From Geothrix sp. 21YS21S-2 (GTDB lineage Bacteria; Acidobacteriota; Holophagae; Holophagales; Holophagaceae), in the NCBI RefSeq assembly GCF_030846775.1, contig NZ_CP132910.1:468001-532000 (forward strand): 64,000 nucleotides of DNA, given 5' to 3'. Shown here in pieces: positions 44,325 to 53,789 of the stretch. The notes beneath the pieces are model-generated. The model was not told the DNA's origin, did no database searches, and was given only the letters and a program-made list of their open reading frames with translations. The stretch's first letter is position 1, and the number at the start of each line of letters is the position of its first letter. The position numbers and the translations under genes were made by a program.

Positions 44325-44969
44325 TCAGCGGGGCCATTCCGCTGCGCGGAGTTCTGCCAGACGCGCCTGATTAGTGGGCTTGGAGAGCCATACCCGCGCC
44401 CATTCGGCGCCCAGACGCTGGCCGGCCTCGATGTCGGAAGGGTAATGCACTCCGCCGACCACGCGGTTCACCCCCACCTGCCGGCCTGCCTCCAGGATCG
44501 ATTCCCGATGCCCAGGCGCCAGTTCTGCAAGGATCATGGCAAAGGCGAGGCCACGTGTGGCGTGCCCGCTAGGGTAGGAGAAACTGGCTTCCCGCTCGAT
44601 GGCCGGGCTAACCTGGGGATCGGCATCATAGGGTCGAGGCCGGGCCAATTGTTTTTTCAAAGGGTCGGTGATCGCCTTGAGCTCCCTGGCGACTTCGTCA
44701 AACAGGGCGGACGTGCGCGGCCGGGTGCGGGCGTCCAGCGGCTCGCCTAGCGCCTCCGAGAAGGCCGAGGGCCCCAGGATGACCTCGGACCTCGCCTTCG
44801 CCACGGCTGCGGCCGTGCGGGTCCGCTGGGCCCAGAGAACAATGGCGGTGTCGATCCGGGCCGCCTCCGTGCCTGTGGCCGGGAAGGGCTCGACCTGGGC
44901 ACGCGCGGGTACTAGGCAGACCAGAGCTGCGAGGGGCGCCAGCAGATGACGGGTGGAGAATGGGCTCAT
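44325..44969 (-). CDS. PAP2-family acid phosphatase (class A type)
   Basis: The 214-residue exported protein begins with a signal peptide (LAPLAALVCLVPARAQ). It has the PAP2 signature: KKQLARPRPYD, SYPSGHATRG (catalytic His) and NRVVGGVHYPSDIEAG (second His and Asp). These periplasmic enzymes release phosphate from nucleotides or other esters. The gene is on the same strand as the large alkaline phosphatase and the glycosidase-like gene. Its neighbours fit a phosphate-scavenging role. Confidence 0.92.
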   Translation of the reverse strand: MSPFSTRHLLAPLAALVCLVPARAQVEPFPATGTEAARIDTAIVLWAQRTRTAAAVAKARSEVILGPSAFSEALGEPLDARTRPRTSALFDEVARELKAITDPLKKQLARPRPYDADPQVSPAIEREASFSYPSGHATRGLAFAMILAELAPGHRESILEAGRQVGVNRVVGGVHYPSDIEAGQRLGAEWARVWLSKPTNQARLAELRAAEWPR

Positions 44970-45058
44970 GGCGGCTCCAGGGGGGCAGTCCTGCTCCCAA
45001 CGTACCGGTCGGACGTAACCCCGGAGTTACATCCCTACCCCCCCCGCGTGAAATGAGT

Positions 45059-45085
45059 GCAGCACCGGCCTCCGGCCGGCGCTGC
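45059..45085. terminator. Hairpin between the alkaline phosphatase and PAP2 genes
   Basis: GCAGC-A-CCGGCC and GGCCGG-C-GCTGC form an 11-bp stem with one mismatch and a TCC loop. It lies 30 bases past the alkaline phosphatase stop and may end that transcript, though no long T-run follows. Confidence 0.45.
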
Positions 45086-45114
45086 CCTTCTCCGGTCTGA
45101 CGAACCGGCACTCG

Positions 45115-47160
45115 CTAGTCGTCGTCATCCGGGTCGTTGTCGGCCGGGTGATCGCCACCAAGGGCGGCCTTCATCAGCTTGAAGAACACATCGGTGTTCT
45201 TCTGCACGCCCACGAAGCGAGCCCAGGCCCGGTTTCCGGTGCTGTAGGCGGAAACCGGAATATCCGCCGCCGTGTGTACCGCCTGGCCTTCGCCGTTCAA
45301 CTGGCCCCGGACGAAGAAGCCGTTCCGGTCGATATCCCGCAGCTCAGGGATGGTCGCGTAGCCTTTGGCGCCGAGGAGCCCGCCGGCGCCCTTGAACTGG
45401 CCGGGCAGGAGGCTGTCGATGACGGGCGTGGGCTTGGAGAGCCAGCTCTCGTAGCGGTCACTGTTGGCGCCGAAACCGATCAGCATCTTGTTGTCGATGT
45501 CCATGGTCGCGGGGTAGCCGTCATTCAGGATCTGGTAGCTGGGGAAGCCGGCGAAATCGTAGGTTCCCACGGCGTTCTGGCGCGCCGGGACCACGCCGGG
45601 ATCCAGGGAGGCGCTGTCGGAGGGGAGGTTCTTCAGGGCCGCTATCCCGCCGTTCAGGGAAAGCGCGCCGATCAGGCTGAACCCCGAGCATTCGTGGTCC
45701 GCGAGGACCAGCACGGTGGTGTCGCCGAGCCGGTCCGCCCACTTGCGCGCGACGCCCACGGCCCGGTCGAATTCCAGGGTTTCCCCGATGGCGCGGTCGG
45801 CATCCATCAGGTGGGACTGCTTGTCGATGTGGGCGCCTTCGATCATCAGAACGAAACCTTCGTGGTTGCGGGAAAGCACGTGAAAAGCGGCCTCGGCCAT
45901 CTCGTCGAGCATGGGCTGGTCGGGGGCCTTGTAGTCGTCCACGGCGAACGTGGAGGCGCCCGGAGGCAGGATCCCCCGGCGTTTGGCGACCTTGTCCAGG
46001 GCCACGTTCATGTTCCCGTAGCCGAACAGGCCGAGCAGCTTGTCCGGTGCATGGCCGGCCGCGGCCGCCTTCAGGTCCGTGCTGTTGTCGACGTAGGCGA
46101 ACCCCGCGCTCTTGAAATCCGCGATGAGGTCCCGGTTGGCACTGCCCTGGCCCGCGGGAGTGGCGGGCAGATCCCAACCCGCCAGCACATCGGCGGGAAG
46201 GGCCGGATAGCCGGTTCCGGCGGTGCGGCTTGAGTAGAGGGTCGTGGAAGGAAGGAACCACCTGCGGCCGCCCCCGAGCAGGACACGCAACCCGGTGCTC
46301 TTGCGTTCATCCAGGTACTGGTCCACGACGCCGGTGCCGTTGTTGCGGTTGGCGGTATGGACGGCGTTGGCGGCGGGGGTGGCGTCCTCCACGTCGGCTG
46401 TGGTGACCAGGCCCAGGGCCGTGCCCTTCACGCGATGCAGATACTCGGCCATGTATTCAACGCGCGGCGCGAAGAACGAGTTGGTCACATGCGCCGGATA
46501 GACACCCTCCTGGCTGTTGATGAAGTGGTTCCCGGTGCTGTAGCAGGCCATGCCCGGCGCTGAATCGGTGATGATGCTGTTCAGGGAATGGGTGCTCACC
46601 AGGCCTGTCCCTGGAAACTGGTCCATCTCCAGCCTGCCGTTGGGGTTTCCGGCCGTCACGCCGTACCGGACGATCCTGGCTGCGGTCCGGTGGGCGATGC
46701 CCATGCCGTCGCCCAGCATGATCACGATGTTCCGGGTGCGGTGTCTTCCCCCCATGCCCTGGAAGAAGGGATCGATGATCTGAATGTGCGAAGTGACGGT
46801 GGTGGTGCCCGAGCCATCGGTGAGTTCAGCGGTCAGCGTGTGCTGGCCCTTGTGCTCCAGGTGGGCGCCGCGGAGGTTGAACCCGGCCCACCCGGGGGAT
46901 GAGATTCCGTCGGTGGTGACGGTTCCCTGGGCTCCCGACGTTAAGGTGGCCCGATGCCCATCGACCCAGAGGCGCGCCGAGAAGGGGCCTGAGCCTTGCC
47001 CTTCGATTCGGATGTCGAAGCGCTGGTTGACCAGGAACCTGGCGCCGTCCGGGGGCAACAGGGCGGCGCCGGTGGGAGCCGCCATCGCTTGCGCGGCCCC
47101 CAGTGCGGAGAGCAGGACAAGCAGGGCGCCTGCCCTGCGGATCTGCAGATTCGGATTCAT
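45115..47160 (-). CDS. Large alkaline phosphatase with N-terminal Ig-like domain
   Basis: The 681-residue exported enzyme has a signal peptide, an Ig-like N-terminal domain (PPDGARFLVNQRFDIRIEGQ, RLWVDGHRATL) and an alkaline phosphatase domain. Metal and active-site motifs: IVIMLGDGMGIAHRTAARI near 148, DSAPGMACYSTGNHF near 200 (nucleophile in the DSA box), VLMIEGAHIDKQSH and VLADHECSGFS. It releases phosphate outside the cytoplasm. It ends in an Asp-rich tail (PADNDPDDDD), possibly metal-binding. It overlaps the next gene by four bases. Confidence 0.93.
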   Translation of the reverse strand: MNPNLQIRRAGALLVLLSALGAAQAMAAPTGAALLPPDGARFLVNQRFDIRIEGQGSGPFSARLWVDGHRATLTSGAQGTVTTDGISSPGWAGFNLRGAHLEHKGQHTLTAELTDGSGTTTVTSHIQIIDPFFQGMGGRHRTRNIVIMLGDGMGIAHRTAARIVRYGVTAGNPNGRLEMDQFPGTGLVSTHSLNSIITDSAPGMACYSTGNHFINSQEGVYPAHVTNSFFAPRVEYMAEYLHRVKGTALGLVTTADVEDATPAANAVHTANRNNGTGVVDQYLDERKSTGLRVLLGGGRRWFLPSTTLYSSRTAGTGYPALPADVLAGWDLPATPAGQGSANRDLIADFKSAGFAYVDNSTDLKAAAAGHAPDKLLGLFGYGNMNVALDKVAKRRGILPPGASTFAVDDYKAPDQPMLDEMAEAAFHVLSRNHEGFVLMIEGAHIDKQSHLMDADRAIGETLEFDRAVGVARKWADRLGDTTVLVLADHECSGFSLIGALSLNGGIAALKNLPSDSASLDPGVVPARQNAVGTYDFAGFPSYQILNDGYPATMDIDNKMLIGFGANSDRYESWLSKPTPVIDSLLPGQFKGAGGLLGAKGYATIPELRDIDRNGFFVRGQLNGEGQAVHTAADIPVSAYSTGNRAWARFVGVQKNTDVFFKLMKAALGGDHPADNDPDDDD

Positions 47161-47738
47161 GGATGGGCCTCCGTGGGATGAGGTGGACGTGCATGCTTCG
47201 GCGACATGCCGAGCAGGTCTTCAGGTCGATCCAGAAGCAGTCGGATATGAGTCACCCGCTCGTCCTCCTCCACGCGATAACCGACCTGCAGGCGACCGGT
47301 CACTTCGAGCGCAGAGGGCGTGTAGGGGACCTCCTGGCCGGGGGAGGAACGGACCACCACGTAAACCGCCTCCGGGGGCAGGTCCGCGGTCCCTCCGCCC
47401 TCCTCGTCGCAGGAAACGGGCCGGGGCGTGAGGTAGAACGCGCCCTTGGGCGCCACCTCCATTTTCGCCATGAACCCAACCAGCCTCACGCGCTTGCCGG
47501 AAAGCGCCAGAAGCCGGCCGGAAGGCTTGATCGCCGATGCGTCCACCTCGAAGAAGTCCTTGAAGGCTAGGTGTGGGAGGTCCTGGCCCGGAATGGGCAC
47601 CGGTCCGGTGACCTCCGCCCCCAGGGCCTCCTGGCAGCAGCCAAGGATCAAGACGCTTGTCAGCAGGGTGCACCCGAACCGCCGAACCGTGCGGTAGGCA
47701 GACGTTCGTCTGGGGGATGGGGATGGATTGATCATCAT
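47157..47738 (-). CDS. Exported DUF3299-like protein
   Basis: The 193-residue protein has a hydrophobic signal (FGCTLLTSVLILGCCQEALG) whose two cysteines could allow lipidation. The body, with FFEVDASAIKPSGRLLALSG, KRVRLVGFMAKMEVAPKGAF and ADLPPEAVYVVV, resembles DUF3299, small secreted proteins seen with metal or thiol redox genes. Function unknown. It is coupled to the alkaline phosphatase by a 4-base overlap, so both are exported together. Confidence 0.72.
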   Translation of the reverse strand: MMINPSPSPRRTSAYRTVRRFGCTLLTSVLILGCCQEALGAEVTGPVPIPGQDLPHLAFKDFFEVDASAIKPSGRLLALSGKRVRLVGFMAKMEVAPKGAFYLTPRPVSCDEEGGGTADLPPEAVYVVVRSSPGQEVPYTPSALEVTGRLQVGYRVEEDERVTHIRLLLDRPEDLLGMSPKHARPPHPTEAHP

Positions 47739-48038
47739 GGTTGCCTCTGGGTGAGATGTGTAGGCAACCCACGGGCGCTGTCAACGCACGGCCAGGCTAG
47801 GATATTCCCGCTCCTCCGAGTGGATTTCGTTTGCAAATTTATCGTTCGCGGGCCTTTCCCTCAGCCCGCATGGAACCGGAAGGGATGGGTCCTGCCGACA
47901 ATGTCACTCACAATTTCCCGTTCCGTCACCTGTTCCCGGGGAATGGCACGGCCACCAACCTGCGGGGCTTCGCAAGGCGCCTTCCCTTTTCGTGGGCAGA
48001 GTCCGTTTGCTCAAATGGCAGTTGGCCCCGGGTTGCGG
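47739..48038. other. Gap without a recognisable gene
   Basis: Three hundred bases with no frame of coding quality. It contains one AT-rich stretch (TTTCGTTTGCAAATTTATCG near 47826-47845) that could be the promoter of the minus-strand gene pair ending at 47738. Confidence 0.35.
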
Positions 48039-48221
48039 TCAGATCTCCACCTGCAGCCGGTCGCCCCATTCGTTCTCGACCGTGAGAATCGAGTTGGCCC
48101 GCTGCCTTGGGTCCAACGTTGATTCATACTCGGCTTCCGCCTTCCTGCTATCGCGTAAACGCTTCTCCATTGCACGCGCTTCCCGGGATGCGGGACGGAC
48201 TTCCGCTTGGCGCCTGCTCAT
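48039..48221 (-). CDS. Small hydrophilic protein of unknown function
   Basis: A 60-residue frame starts at 48221 with MSRRQAEVRPASREARAMEK and ends ENEWGDRLQVEI. It has a charged helix (EARAMEKRLRDSRKAEAEYE) and then a strand. The composition looks like a real small helical protein. No strong ribosome site is seen and no family is recognised. Confidence 0.4.
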   Translation of the reverse strand: MSRRQAEVRPASREARAMEKRLRDSRKAEAEYESTLDPRQRANSILTVENEWGDRLQVEI

Positions 48222-48402
48222 GCGTGAGGGGGGCGCATCATGGAATTTTGGTCCTGGAATATTCGGTTGTGCATAGGCGGTCCTTCTTCTTATTCGGCGG
48301 CTAAAGCTCACCAGCCTTGGCCTCATGTCTCCGAAAGAGGCTGTGCTTTGGCCGATCAACGCAATTTTGTACGTGGGTAGAGGGCAGGGGATACCACATG
48401 AA

Positions 48403-48735
48403 TTACCAGATGATGTCTTCCGGTCCGGTCTCCCTCATGTCCAGCACCAGGTGCAGGTTGGCCATGCGCAATACAAGCGCGATCCGCGATCCGATTCCAC
48501 AGAGGATCAACCGCCCGCCAAGGTTTCTGGTCGAAACAAAACTCGCCACGATCTGGCCCACACCCAGGCTGTCAATGAATTCAACCGAAGAGCAGTCAAG
48601 GACGATCTTTCGCACCCCTAAACCAAGGGCTGCATGGACAGCCTCCGAAAGGTCCTCCTTGCCTTCGGCGGCCGTCAACTTCTGGCCCGGGGCTAGGATG
48701 AGGACATCCTTATCCATTATTTGGGTGAGGTGCAT
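48403..48735 (-). CDS. STAS-domain anti-sigma factor antagonist
   Basis: From the ATG at 48735, preceded by GGAGGC, the protein has 110 residues of a STAS fold. The phosphorylatable serine sits in the loop IVLDCSSVEFIDSLGVGQI (FIDSLG, the SpoIIAA pattern), and the Gly-rich strand end RLILCGIGSRIAL follows. Such proteins bind an anti-sigma kinase and are switched by a PP2C phosphatase. No anti-sigma or sigma gene is adjacent. It could be served by a distant partner. Confidence 0.9.
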   Translation of the reverse strand: MHLTQIMDKDVLILAPGQKLTAAEGKEDLSEAVHAALGLGVRKIVLDCSSVEFIDSLGVGQIVASFVSTRNLGGRLILCGIGSRIALVLRMANLHLVLDMRETGPEDIIW

Positions 48736-49055
48736 GGAGCCTCCCGTCCGCCTGGACTGGTTCATTAGAGCAGGGACCCGTAAAATCCGAGTAACGTCTC
48801 GACCCGTAGTGTTTCCGATTGGCCTGCATGATGCCGTGGCGTGAGCTGTTGAACTGGACAGGGAATGCTATGTCCGCCTCCGGCGACCTCCATGCCCACC
48901 ACGCCGCGCACCGCGGCGGCGATAGCGTTCATTCCCGCCAGGACCTGCGCTGGAGGCAGTCCGGCTTCCCGGAGGATGCCAAGGAGGAGGGCTATTGCTT
49001 CAATTTGGCAGGATCTGTTGGTTGATTGTCATTGGAGCCAGGAGGAAGCACTGAC
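48736..49055. other. Divergent gap before the GlxA-type regulator
   Basis: About 320 bases with no convincing gene. The right end carries the AGGAGG site (10 bases before the ATG at 49056). Short frames around 48850-49000 are Pro/Gly rich and have no start signal. Confidence 0.3.
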
Positions 49056-50099
49056 ATGCTTCTTGACATGACGAACGCTTCCTCGCCCCGAAAGCCTTCC
49101 CCGGATCGCCCCGTGGTCAAGGGCCCCAGGCGGATCGCCATGCTTGCCTTCCCAAATGTACAGGTGCTCGATGTCATGGGGCCGCTTGAGGTATTTTCCA
49201 GGGCTTCCCGGTGGCTTCGTGACCAGGGAAAATCCGCCGACCTGGTGTATGAGGTTGAAATCATCGGGCTGGAGCGAGGGCCACTGCTGACCTCATCCGG
49301 GTTGCAGATCTTCGCCGGTCACGGCATGGCCGAGGTCAGGCGGGGAATCGACACCTTGCTGATCGCCGGAGGGGTGGGTGTGGAGCCGTGTCGTACATAC
49401 ACACCCATGCTTCGGTGGATACAGCAGCAAGCCAAACATGTGCGTCGCATGGCCTCGATTTGCACAGGTGCCTTCCTTCTGGCGGAGGCCGGCCTTCTCA
49501 AAGGGCGGAGGGCGACAACGCACTGGCACCATTGCTCGGATTTCACCCGGGCTTTCCCTGACATCAGGGTCGAATCGGACCCGATCTTCGTCCAGGATGG
49601 CGCCATCTACACCTCTGGTGGCGTCACCGCCGGCATGGATCTCGCCCTTGCGATGGTCGAGGAGGATTTCGGGCGCGAGGTAGCACTGGCAACTGCCCGC
49701 GAACTGGTCATGTTCCTGAAGCGGCCAGGCGGTCAGGCCCAGTTCAGTGCCCAACTCTCGGTCCAGCTTGCTGAGCACGCGCCCCTGCGGGCACTCCAGA
49801 CCTACATTCTAGACCATCCAACTGAGGACCTCTCGATCGAGCAGCTTGCGCGCCGGACGGCCATGAGCCCACGAAATTTCGCCCGCCTCTTCACCCAGGA
49901 GATCGGCATCACCCCTGCGCGGTTCGTGACCTCGGCGCGGATCGAGACGGCCCGCCGACTGCTCGAAGAAACCACCGATCCACTGGAAGTCGTGTGTCTG
50001 AAGAGTGGCCTCGGGACTCCCGAGTCCATGCGCCGATCCTTCCTGCACGCCGTGGGCATTCCACCTAACCAATACCGCAAGCGCTTCAACCGTTCCTAA
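49056..50099 (+). CDS. GlxA-type regulator (DJ-1/PfpI domain plus AraC HTH)
   Basis: The 347-residue protein starts with a DJ-1/PfpI-like amidase domain (IAMLAFPNVQVLDVMGPLEV, IDTLLIAGGVGVEP, Cys in ASICTGAFLLAEAGLLKG, GGVTAGMDLALAMV) and ends with an AraC double helix-turn-helix (LRALQTYILDHPTEDLSIEQ, LARRTAMSPRNFARLFTQEI, GIPPNQYRKRF). Such proteins sense small metabolites or redox state and control neighbouring genes. The DJ-1-domain secreted protein directly downstream (52 bases) is the likely target. Confidence 0.93.
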   Translation: MLLDMTNASSPRKPSPDRPVVKGPRRIAMLAFPNVQVLDVMGPLEVFSRASRWLRDQGKSADLVYEVEIIGLERGPLLTSSGLQIFAGHGMAEVRRGIDTLLIAGGVGVEPCRTYTPMLRWIQQQAKHVRRMASICTGAFLLAEAGLLKGRRATTHWHHCSDFTRAFPDIRVESDPIFVQDGAIYTSGGVTAGMDLALAMVEEDFGREVALATARELVMFLKRPGGQAQFSAQLSVQLAEHAPLRALQTYILDHPTEDLSIEQLARRTAMSPRNFARLFTQEIGITPARFVTSARIETARRLLEETTDPLEVVCLKSGLGTPESMRRSFLHAVGIPPNQYRKRFNRS

Positions 50100-50151
50100 C
50101 CAACCGCGACCAAGCTCAGGGGCCGCGCGAACCGACACCCAGGAGGGTCGA

Positions 50152-51231
50152 ATGAACTTCCATGCGCGCCTTGGCGCCCTGCTTTGCTTTGTCCTGCTTT
50201 GGACATCCGGGGCCAGTATCGGGGCCGCTCCGGTACCTCCATCAGAGAAGCACTTTGTGTGTCCACCTTGTGCTCAGGACTGTGACACGAAGGTCTACGC
50301 GGAACCGGGGGTCTGCCCGGCCTGCCACATGGCCTTGGTCGAGGCGACCACCCCACTCCGGCAGAAGGCCAAAGTAGAGGAAGTCGCCCATGGTTATGTC
50401 TGTTCTCCGTGCGATGCTCCCTGCGATACGAAAGTCTACGACCACCCTGGACAATGCCCGACCTGCGGCATGCCCTTGGTCGAGGCCGGTTCCGAGGCTG
50501 CCCATCCTCATCGCAAGAGGGTCGCCATTCTCGTCTTCAACGGCGTCGAAATCATCGATTTCACGGGACCCTATGAAATGTTTGGCGCCGCCGGGTTCGA
50601 GGTCTATACCGTCGCAGGAGCCAAGGGTTCCGTGACCAGTTCCATGGGGCTCACCGTGGTTCCGAAATACACCTTCAGCGACGCGCCCCAGCCTGATGTG
50701 CTCGTGATCCCCGGGGGTGGTGTCGGCGAGGCCAGCGTGGATGGACCCACCATCCAATACATCAAGGATGCCACCGCCCACACGCAAAACACGATGTCGG
50801 TCTGCAACGGATCCTTCATTCTCGCCCATACAGGAATGCTGGACGGCCTCCAAGCGACGACGACGAGAGGGAACCTGCCCCGCCTCGCCAGCCAATTCCC
50901 AAGCATCAAGGTTATCGGCAACCAGCGCTACACGGATAACGGCAAGATCATCACGACGGGAGGACTTTCCGCCGGAATCGACGGCGCGTTGCATGTAATC
51001 GAAAAACTGCTGGGCACTGAGGCCGCAAGGAAGGTGGCCATGCTTGAGGAATACTCTTGGCAGCCGGGCACGAAGTTGCCGGCGTCGATGTCAGCCCAGA
51101 ACCCGCTGTCGCGAAAGGACCATGGTGTGGCGGTTATCTATACCTGTCCCATGAAGGAGCACCCCAAGGAATTCCGCAAACCAGGGAAATGCGCTCTTTG
51201 CGGGATGGAACTCGAAATCCGGAAGGGTTGA
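50152..51231 (+). CDS. Exported DJ-1/PfpI protein with three cysteine metal-binding modules
   Basis: The 359-residue protein starts with a signal peptide (MNFHARLGALLCFVLLWTSG). Two N-terminal modules follow, VCPPC...CPACHM (36-60) and VCSPC...CPTCGM (83-107), each with the pattern seen in heavy-metal-binding domains of copper proteins. A DJ-1/PfpI domain follows (about 122-300, nucleophile Cys218 in SVCNGSF). A third module, YTCPMKEHP...CALCGMELE, closes the chain. The ribosome site AGGAGGG is strong. It is transcribed with the GlxA-type regulator. Metal type and reaction are not known. Confidence 0.85.
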   Translation: MNFHARLGALLCFVLLWTSGASIGAAPVPPSEKHFVCPPCAQDCDTKVYAEPGVCPACHMALVEATTPLRQKAKVEEVAHGYVCSPCDAPCDTKVYDHPGQCPTCGMPLVEAGSEAAHPHRKRVAILVFNGVEIIDFTGPYEMFGAAGFEVYTVAGAKGSVTSSMGLTVVPKYTFSDAPQPDVLVIPGGGVGEASVDGPTIQYIKDATAHTQNTMSVCNGSFILAHTGMLDGLQATTTRGNLPRLASQFPSIKVIGNQRYTDNGKIITTGGLSAGIDGALHVIEKLLGTEAARKVAMLEEYSWQPGTKLPASMSAQNPLSRKDHGVAVIYTCPMKEHPKEFRKPGKCALCGMELEIRKG

Positions 51232-51389
51232 AGCCATACGGAACCGCATTCCATCCATCCTTTGAACCGCCACCCAGCCTCCAGACCATGGGTCCTGCTT
51301 GAAGTGAACAGCGGCCTTCTCCCTTGTTCCAAGTGAACATGAGTCCCGGCAGGGGCCAGGTGGCTTCTGCCGGGAGGCGCCTCGCCCCG

Positions 51390-53342
51390 TCAGGACTTCT
51401 CGATGCCCAGCGCCTTGATCCGCGAGGCGAGGGTGGTGGGTTTCATGGCGAGGATCTCCGCAGCTCCGCCCGTCCCGAAGACCTTGCCCCCGGCCTGCTT
51501 CAGCGCAGCGATGATGCTCTCCCGTTCCTGGTTCTTCTGCGCTTCACGCGTGAGCAGAAGCGGGGATGGTGCCTGGGCCGAGGGCTGCGCTTCGGAATAC
51601 CGGTTCCGGGGCAGGTCAAAGGATAGCGGCCCATCCCCTGCCAGGATCACGGCCCGTTCCACGGCATTCTGGAGCTCCCGGATGTTGCCGGGCCACTCGT
51701 AGGCCGTGAGCCGTTCGGCATCGGCCAAAGTCAGGGGGGGCACTTTGCGGTTCATCTTCTTGGCGGTCGCCCGAACGAAGTGGGTCGCGAGCTTGCTGAT
51801 GTCCTCGCACCGTTCCCTCAGGGGTGGGATCGCCAAGGGGAACACCACGAGGCGGTAGTACAGATCCTGCCGGAAACGGCCAGCTTCCACCTCCTTGATG
51901 AGGTCCCTGTTGGTCGCGGCGATGATCCGGACGTCCACTTTGCGGGTCCGGGTATCCCCGATGCGCTCCAGTTCGTGCTCCTGCAGGACCCGCAGGAGCT
52001 TCGCCTGCATGGCGAGGGGGATCTCGCCGATCTCGTCCAGGAAGAGGGTCCCTCCGTCCGCAAGCTCAAACCGCCCCGGCTTGTCGCGGACCGCGCCCGT
52101 GAAAGCCCCCCGCATGTGCCCGAAGAATTCGCTCTCGAAAAGGGACTCCGGAACGGCGCTGCAATTGACTTTGATCAGCGGGCGGAGCTTGCGCAGGCTG
52201 TTGTCGTGGATCGCCCGCGCCACCAGCTCCTTGCCCGTCCCGCTTTCGCCCGTGATCAGCACCGCCGCGTCTGTGGGGGCCACGAGGTGCATCTGCTGCA
52301 TGACCTTGCGCAGTCCAGGGCTTTCCCCGATGATGTCCCCGAAGTCGTTGGCGTCACGGAGTTCTTCGAGAAGATACTCGTTCTGCGCCTGGAGCCTGGC
52401 CTGCTCACGCTCAAGGAGCACCTGCTCGGTTATGTCCTGGATGACGGTGCGGGTGGCCTCGAGGCCAGGCACCGGCTTGGACCACCACTTCACCCAGACG
52501 GACTGGCCGTTGTCCTTGCGGTGGAGTTCGAGGATGACATCCTTGGTTTCGATGCCCCGGTCAATGGCATCCTTGGCAGCCGCCCAAGATGCCTTGTTTT
52601 CCGGGGTGTCGGCGAGCAGGGTGGCCCCGTTGATGCTGGTGACCTCTTCTGGTTTCACCCCCAGGATTCTCATGGCGGCCCGGTTGATGTGGATGAAGCG
52701 GGTATCAAGGCCTTCAAAAACGTAAGGAACGGGAGCCTCATCAAATAGGTCCCGGAACTGTTGCTCCTGCTCGGAGGCCGCAGCCACGGCCTGCCGAAGC
52801 TTTTCACTGATCTCCCGCTGCCCCTCTTCCAGTTCAGCGATCTTGCGGGCCGCCAACCTGAGTTCCATGAGATCCATGACGAGTGCAGCTAGCATTTCCA
52901 GGTTCCTGGCATCCGGCCCGGTCAACTCGCGTGGTTCACGGTCGATCACGCAGAGGGTGCCCAGGTTGAAGCCATCGTGGGTACGCAGAGGGGCCGCTGC
53001 GTAGAAGCGCAGGCCGAAGGCGCCCGCGACCAGGGGATTGGCCAAGGAGCGCGCGTCCAGTTTGGCGTCGCGCACTTCGTAGATGTCTTCCGAAAGGATG
53101 GCGGAAGCGCAAAGACCCGGTTCCCGCTCCACGCCACTGGCCTCCAGGCCATGGTGCGACTTGAACCAGATGCGGTCGGTATCCACCAGGCTAACGATTG
53201 CGATGGGCACCCGGAGCAGTTCCGCCGCAACGGCCGTGACGTGGTCGAAGGCTCCGTCTGGTGGTGTATCCATGATCTGGTACCTGCGCAGCACGTCGAT
53301 ACGCGCAGACTCCATCTCTCGCCCGGCAAGGTCCACTGTCAT
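51390..53342 (-). CDS. Sigma54-dependent activator with GAF and PAS domains
   Basis: The 650-residue protein has a GAF domain (RVPIAIVSLVDTDRIWFKS, GLCASAIL), a PAS domain (FRDLFDEAPVPYVFEGLDTR), a AAA+ module and a C-terminal Fis-type HTH (GGAAEILAMKPTTLASRIKA). The AAA+ part shows Walker A GESGTGKE near 363, the sigma54 loop GAFTGA near 412, Walker B TLFLDEIGEIP and the GNIRELQNAVERA box. It opens sigma54 promoters in response to a ligand or redox signal. No cognate kinase lies next to it and no receiver is fused, so the GAF and PAS sensors act directly. Confidence 0.95.
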   Translation of the reverse strand: MTVDLAGREMESARIDVLRRYQIMDTPPDGAFDHVTAVAAELLRVPIAIVSLVDTDRIWFKSHHGLEASGVEREPGLCASAILSEDIYEVRDAKLDARSLANPLVAGAFGLRFYAAAPLRTHDGFNLGTLCVIDREPRELTGPDARNLEMLAALVMDLMELRLAARKIAELEEGQREISEKLRQAVAAASEQEQQFRDLFDEAPVPYVFEGLDTRFIHINRAAMRILGVKPEEVTSINGATLLADTPENKASWAAAKDAIDRGIETKDVILELHRKDNGQSVWVKWWSKPVPGLEATRTVIQDITEQVLLEREQARLQAQNEYLLEELRDANDFGDIIGESPGLRKVMQQMHLVAPTDAAVLITGESGTGKELVARAIHDNSLRKLRPLIKVNCSAVPESLFESEFFGHMRGAFTGAVRDKPGRFELADGGTLFLDEIGEIPLAMQAKLLRVLQEHELERIGDTRTRKVDVRIIAATNRDLIKEVEAGRFRQDLYYRLVVFPLAIPPLRERCEDISKLATHFVRATAKKMNRKVPPLTLADAERLTAYEWPGNIRELQNAVERAVILAGDGPLSFDLPRNRYSEAQPSAQAPSPLLLTREAQKNQERESIIAALKQAGGKVFGTGGAAEILAMKPTTLASRIKALGIEKS

Positions 53343-53486
53343 TGGCCAAGGCTACGAGAGTTCAAAATGAATGACAACGGCAATTCGTAGCCGTTCAGGA
53401 TGCAGCCTCCCTGGCGCTCCCCCGCACAATTTCAAACCCATTGTGGTGCGTTGAATTAGATTCTGAAGAAGCGTTAACTCACCGCC

Positions 53487-53720
53487 GTGGCAGTCAGGTT
53501 CACTGAGTCCGGGCAGTGGCTCATCGGCGGTGCCGCCCTGGGTCAGGCCACCGTCCACTCGTTCCACCTTGAGGCCCTCGTTACGGAGGGTCCGAACAAT
53601 AAGGACGAGAAGGCCGAATTCCCTCGCCAGGTTTTTGCCGGCATGGAAGGGCTACTGGGCGCCATCGAACCCGCCAGTTTTATCGTCATCCACGAAGTAC
53701 ACGCCGACGATTGGCCTAGC
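53487..53720 (+). pseudogene. Fragment of a tautomerase-family gene
   Basis: One frame gives NKDEKAEFPRQVFAGMEGLL, then ASFIVIHEVHADDW, close to PptA-like tautomerases (E-V---DW end). The N-terminal proline start is missing and after the Trp the frame loses its pattern. The gap 53343-53486 before it shows no gene. Confidence 0.5.
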
Positions 53721-53789
53721 CAAGGTCCACGCGAACATCGAAGAGGAAGGCGCCATCCGGCTCTACAACCGGGTTGCTACCGAGTTGCT

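Noticed and set aside
48300-48320. AAGCTCACCAGCCTTGG resembles the integrase start region (15481-15492) and the relic at 1176
   Set aside because: Only about 12-14 bases match and nothing else around them aligns, so chance is likely.
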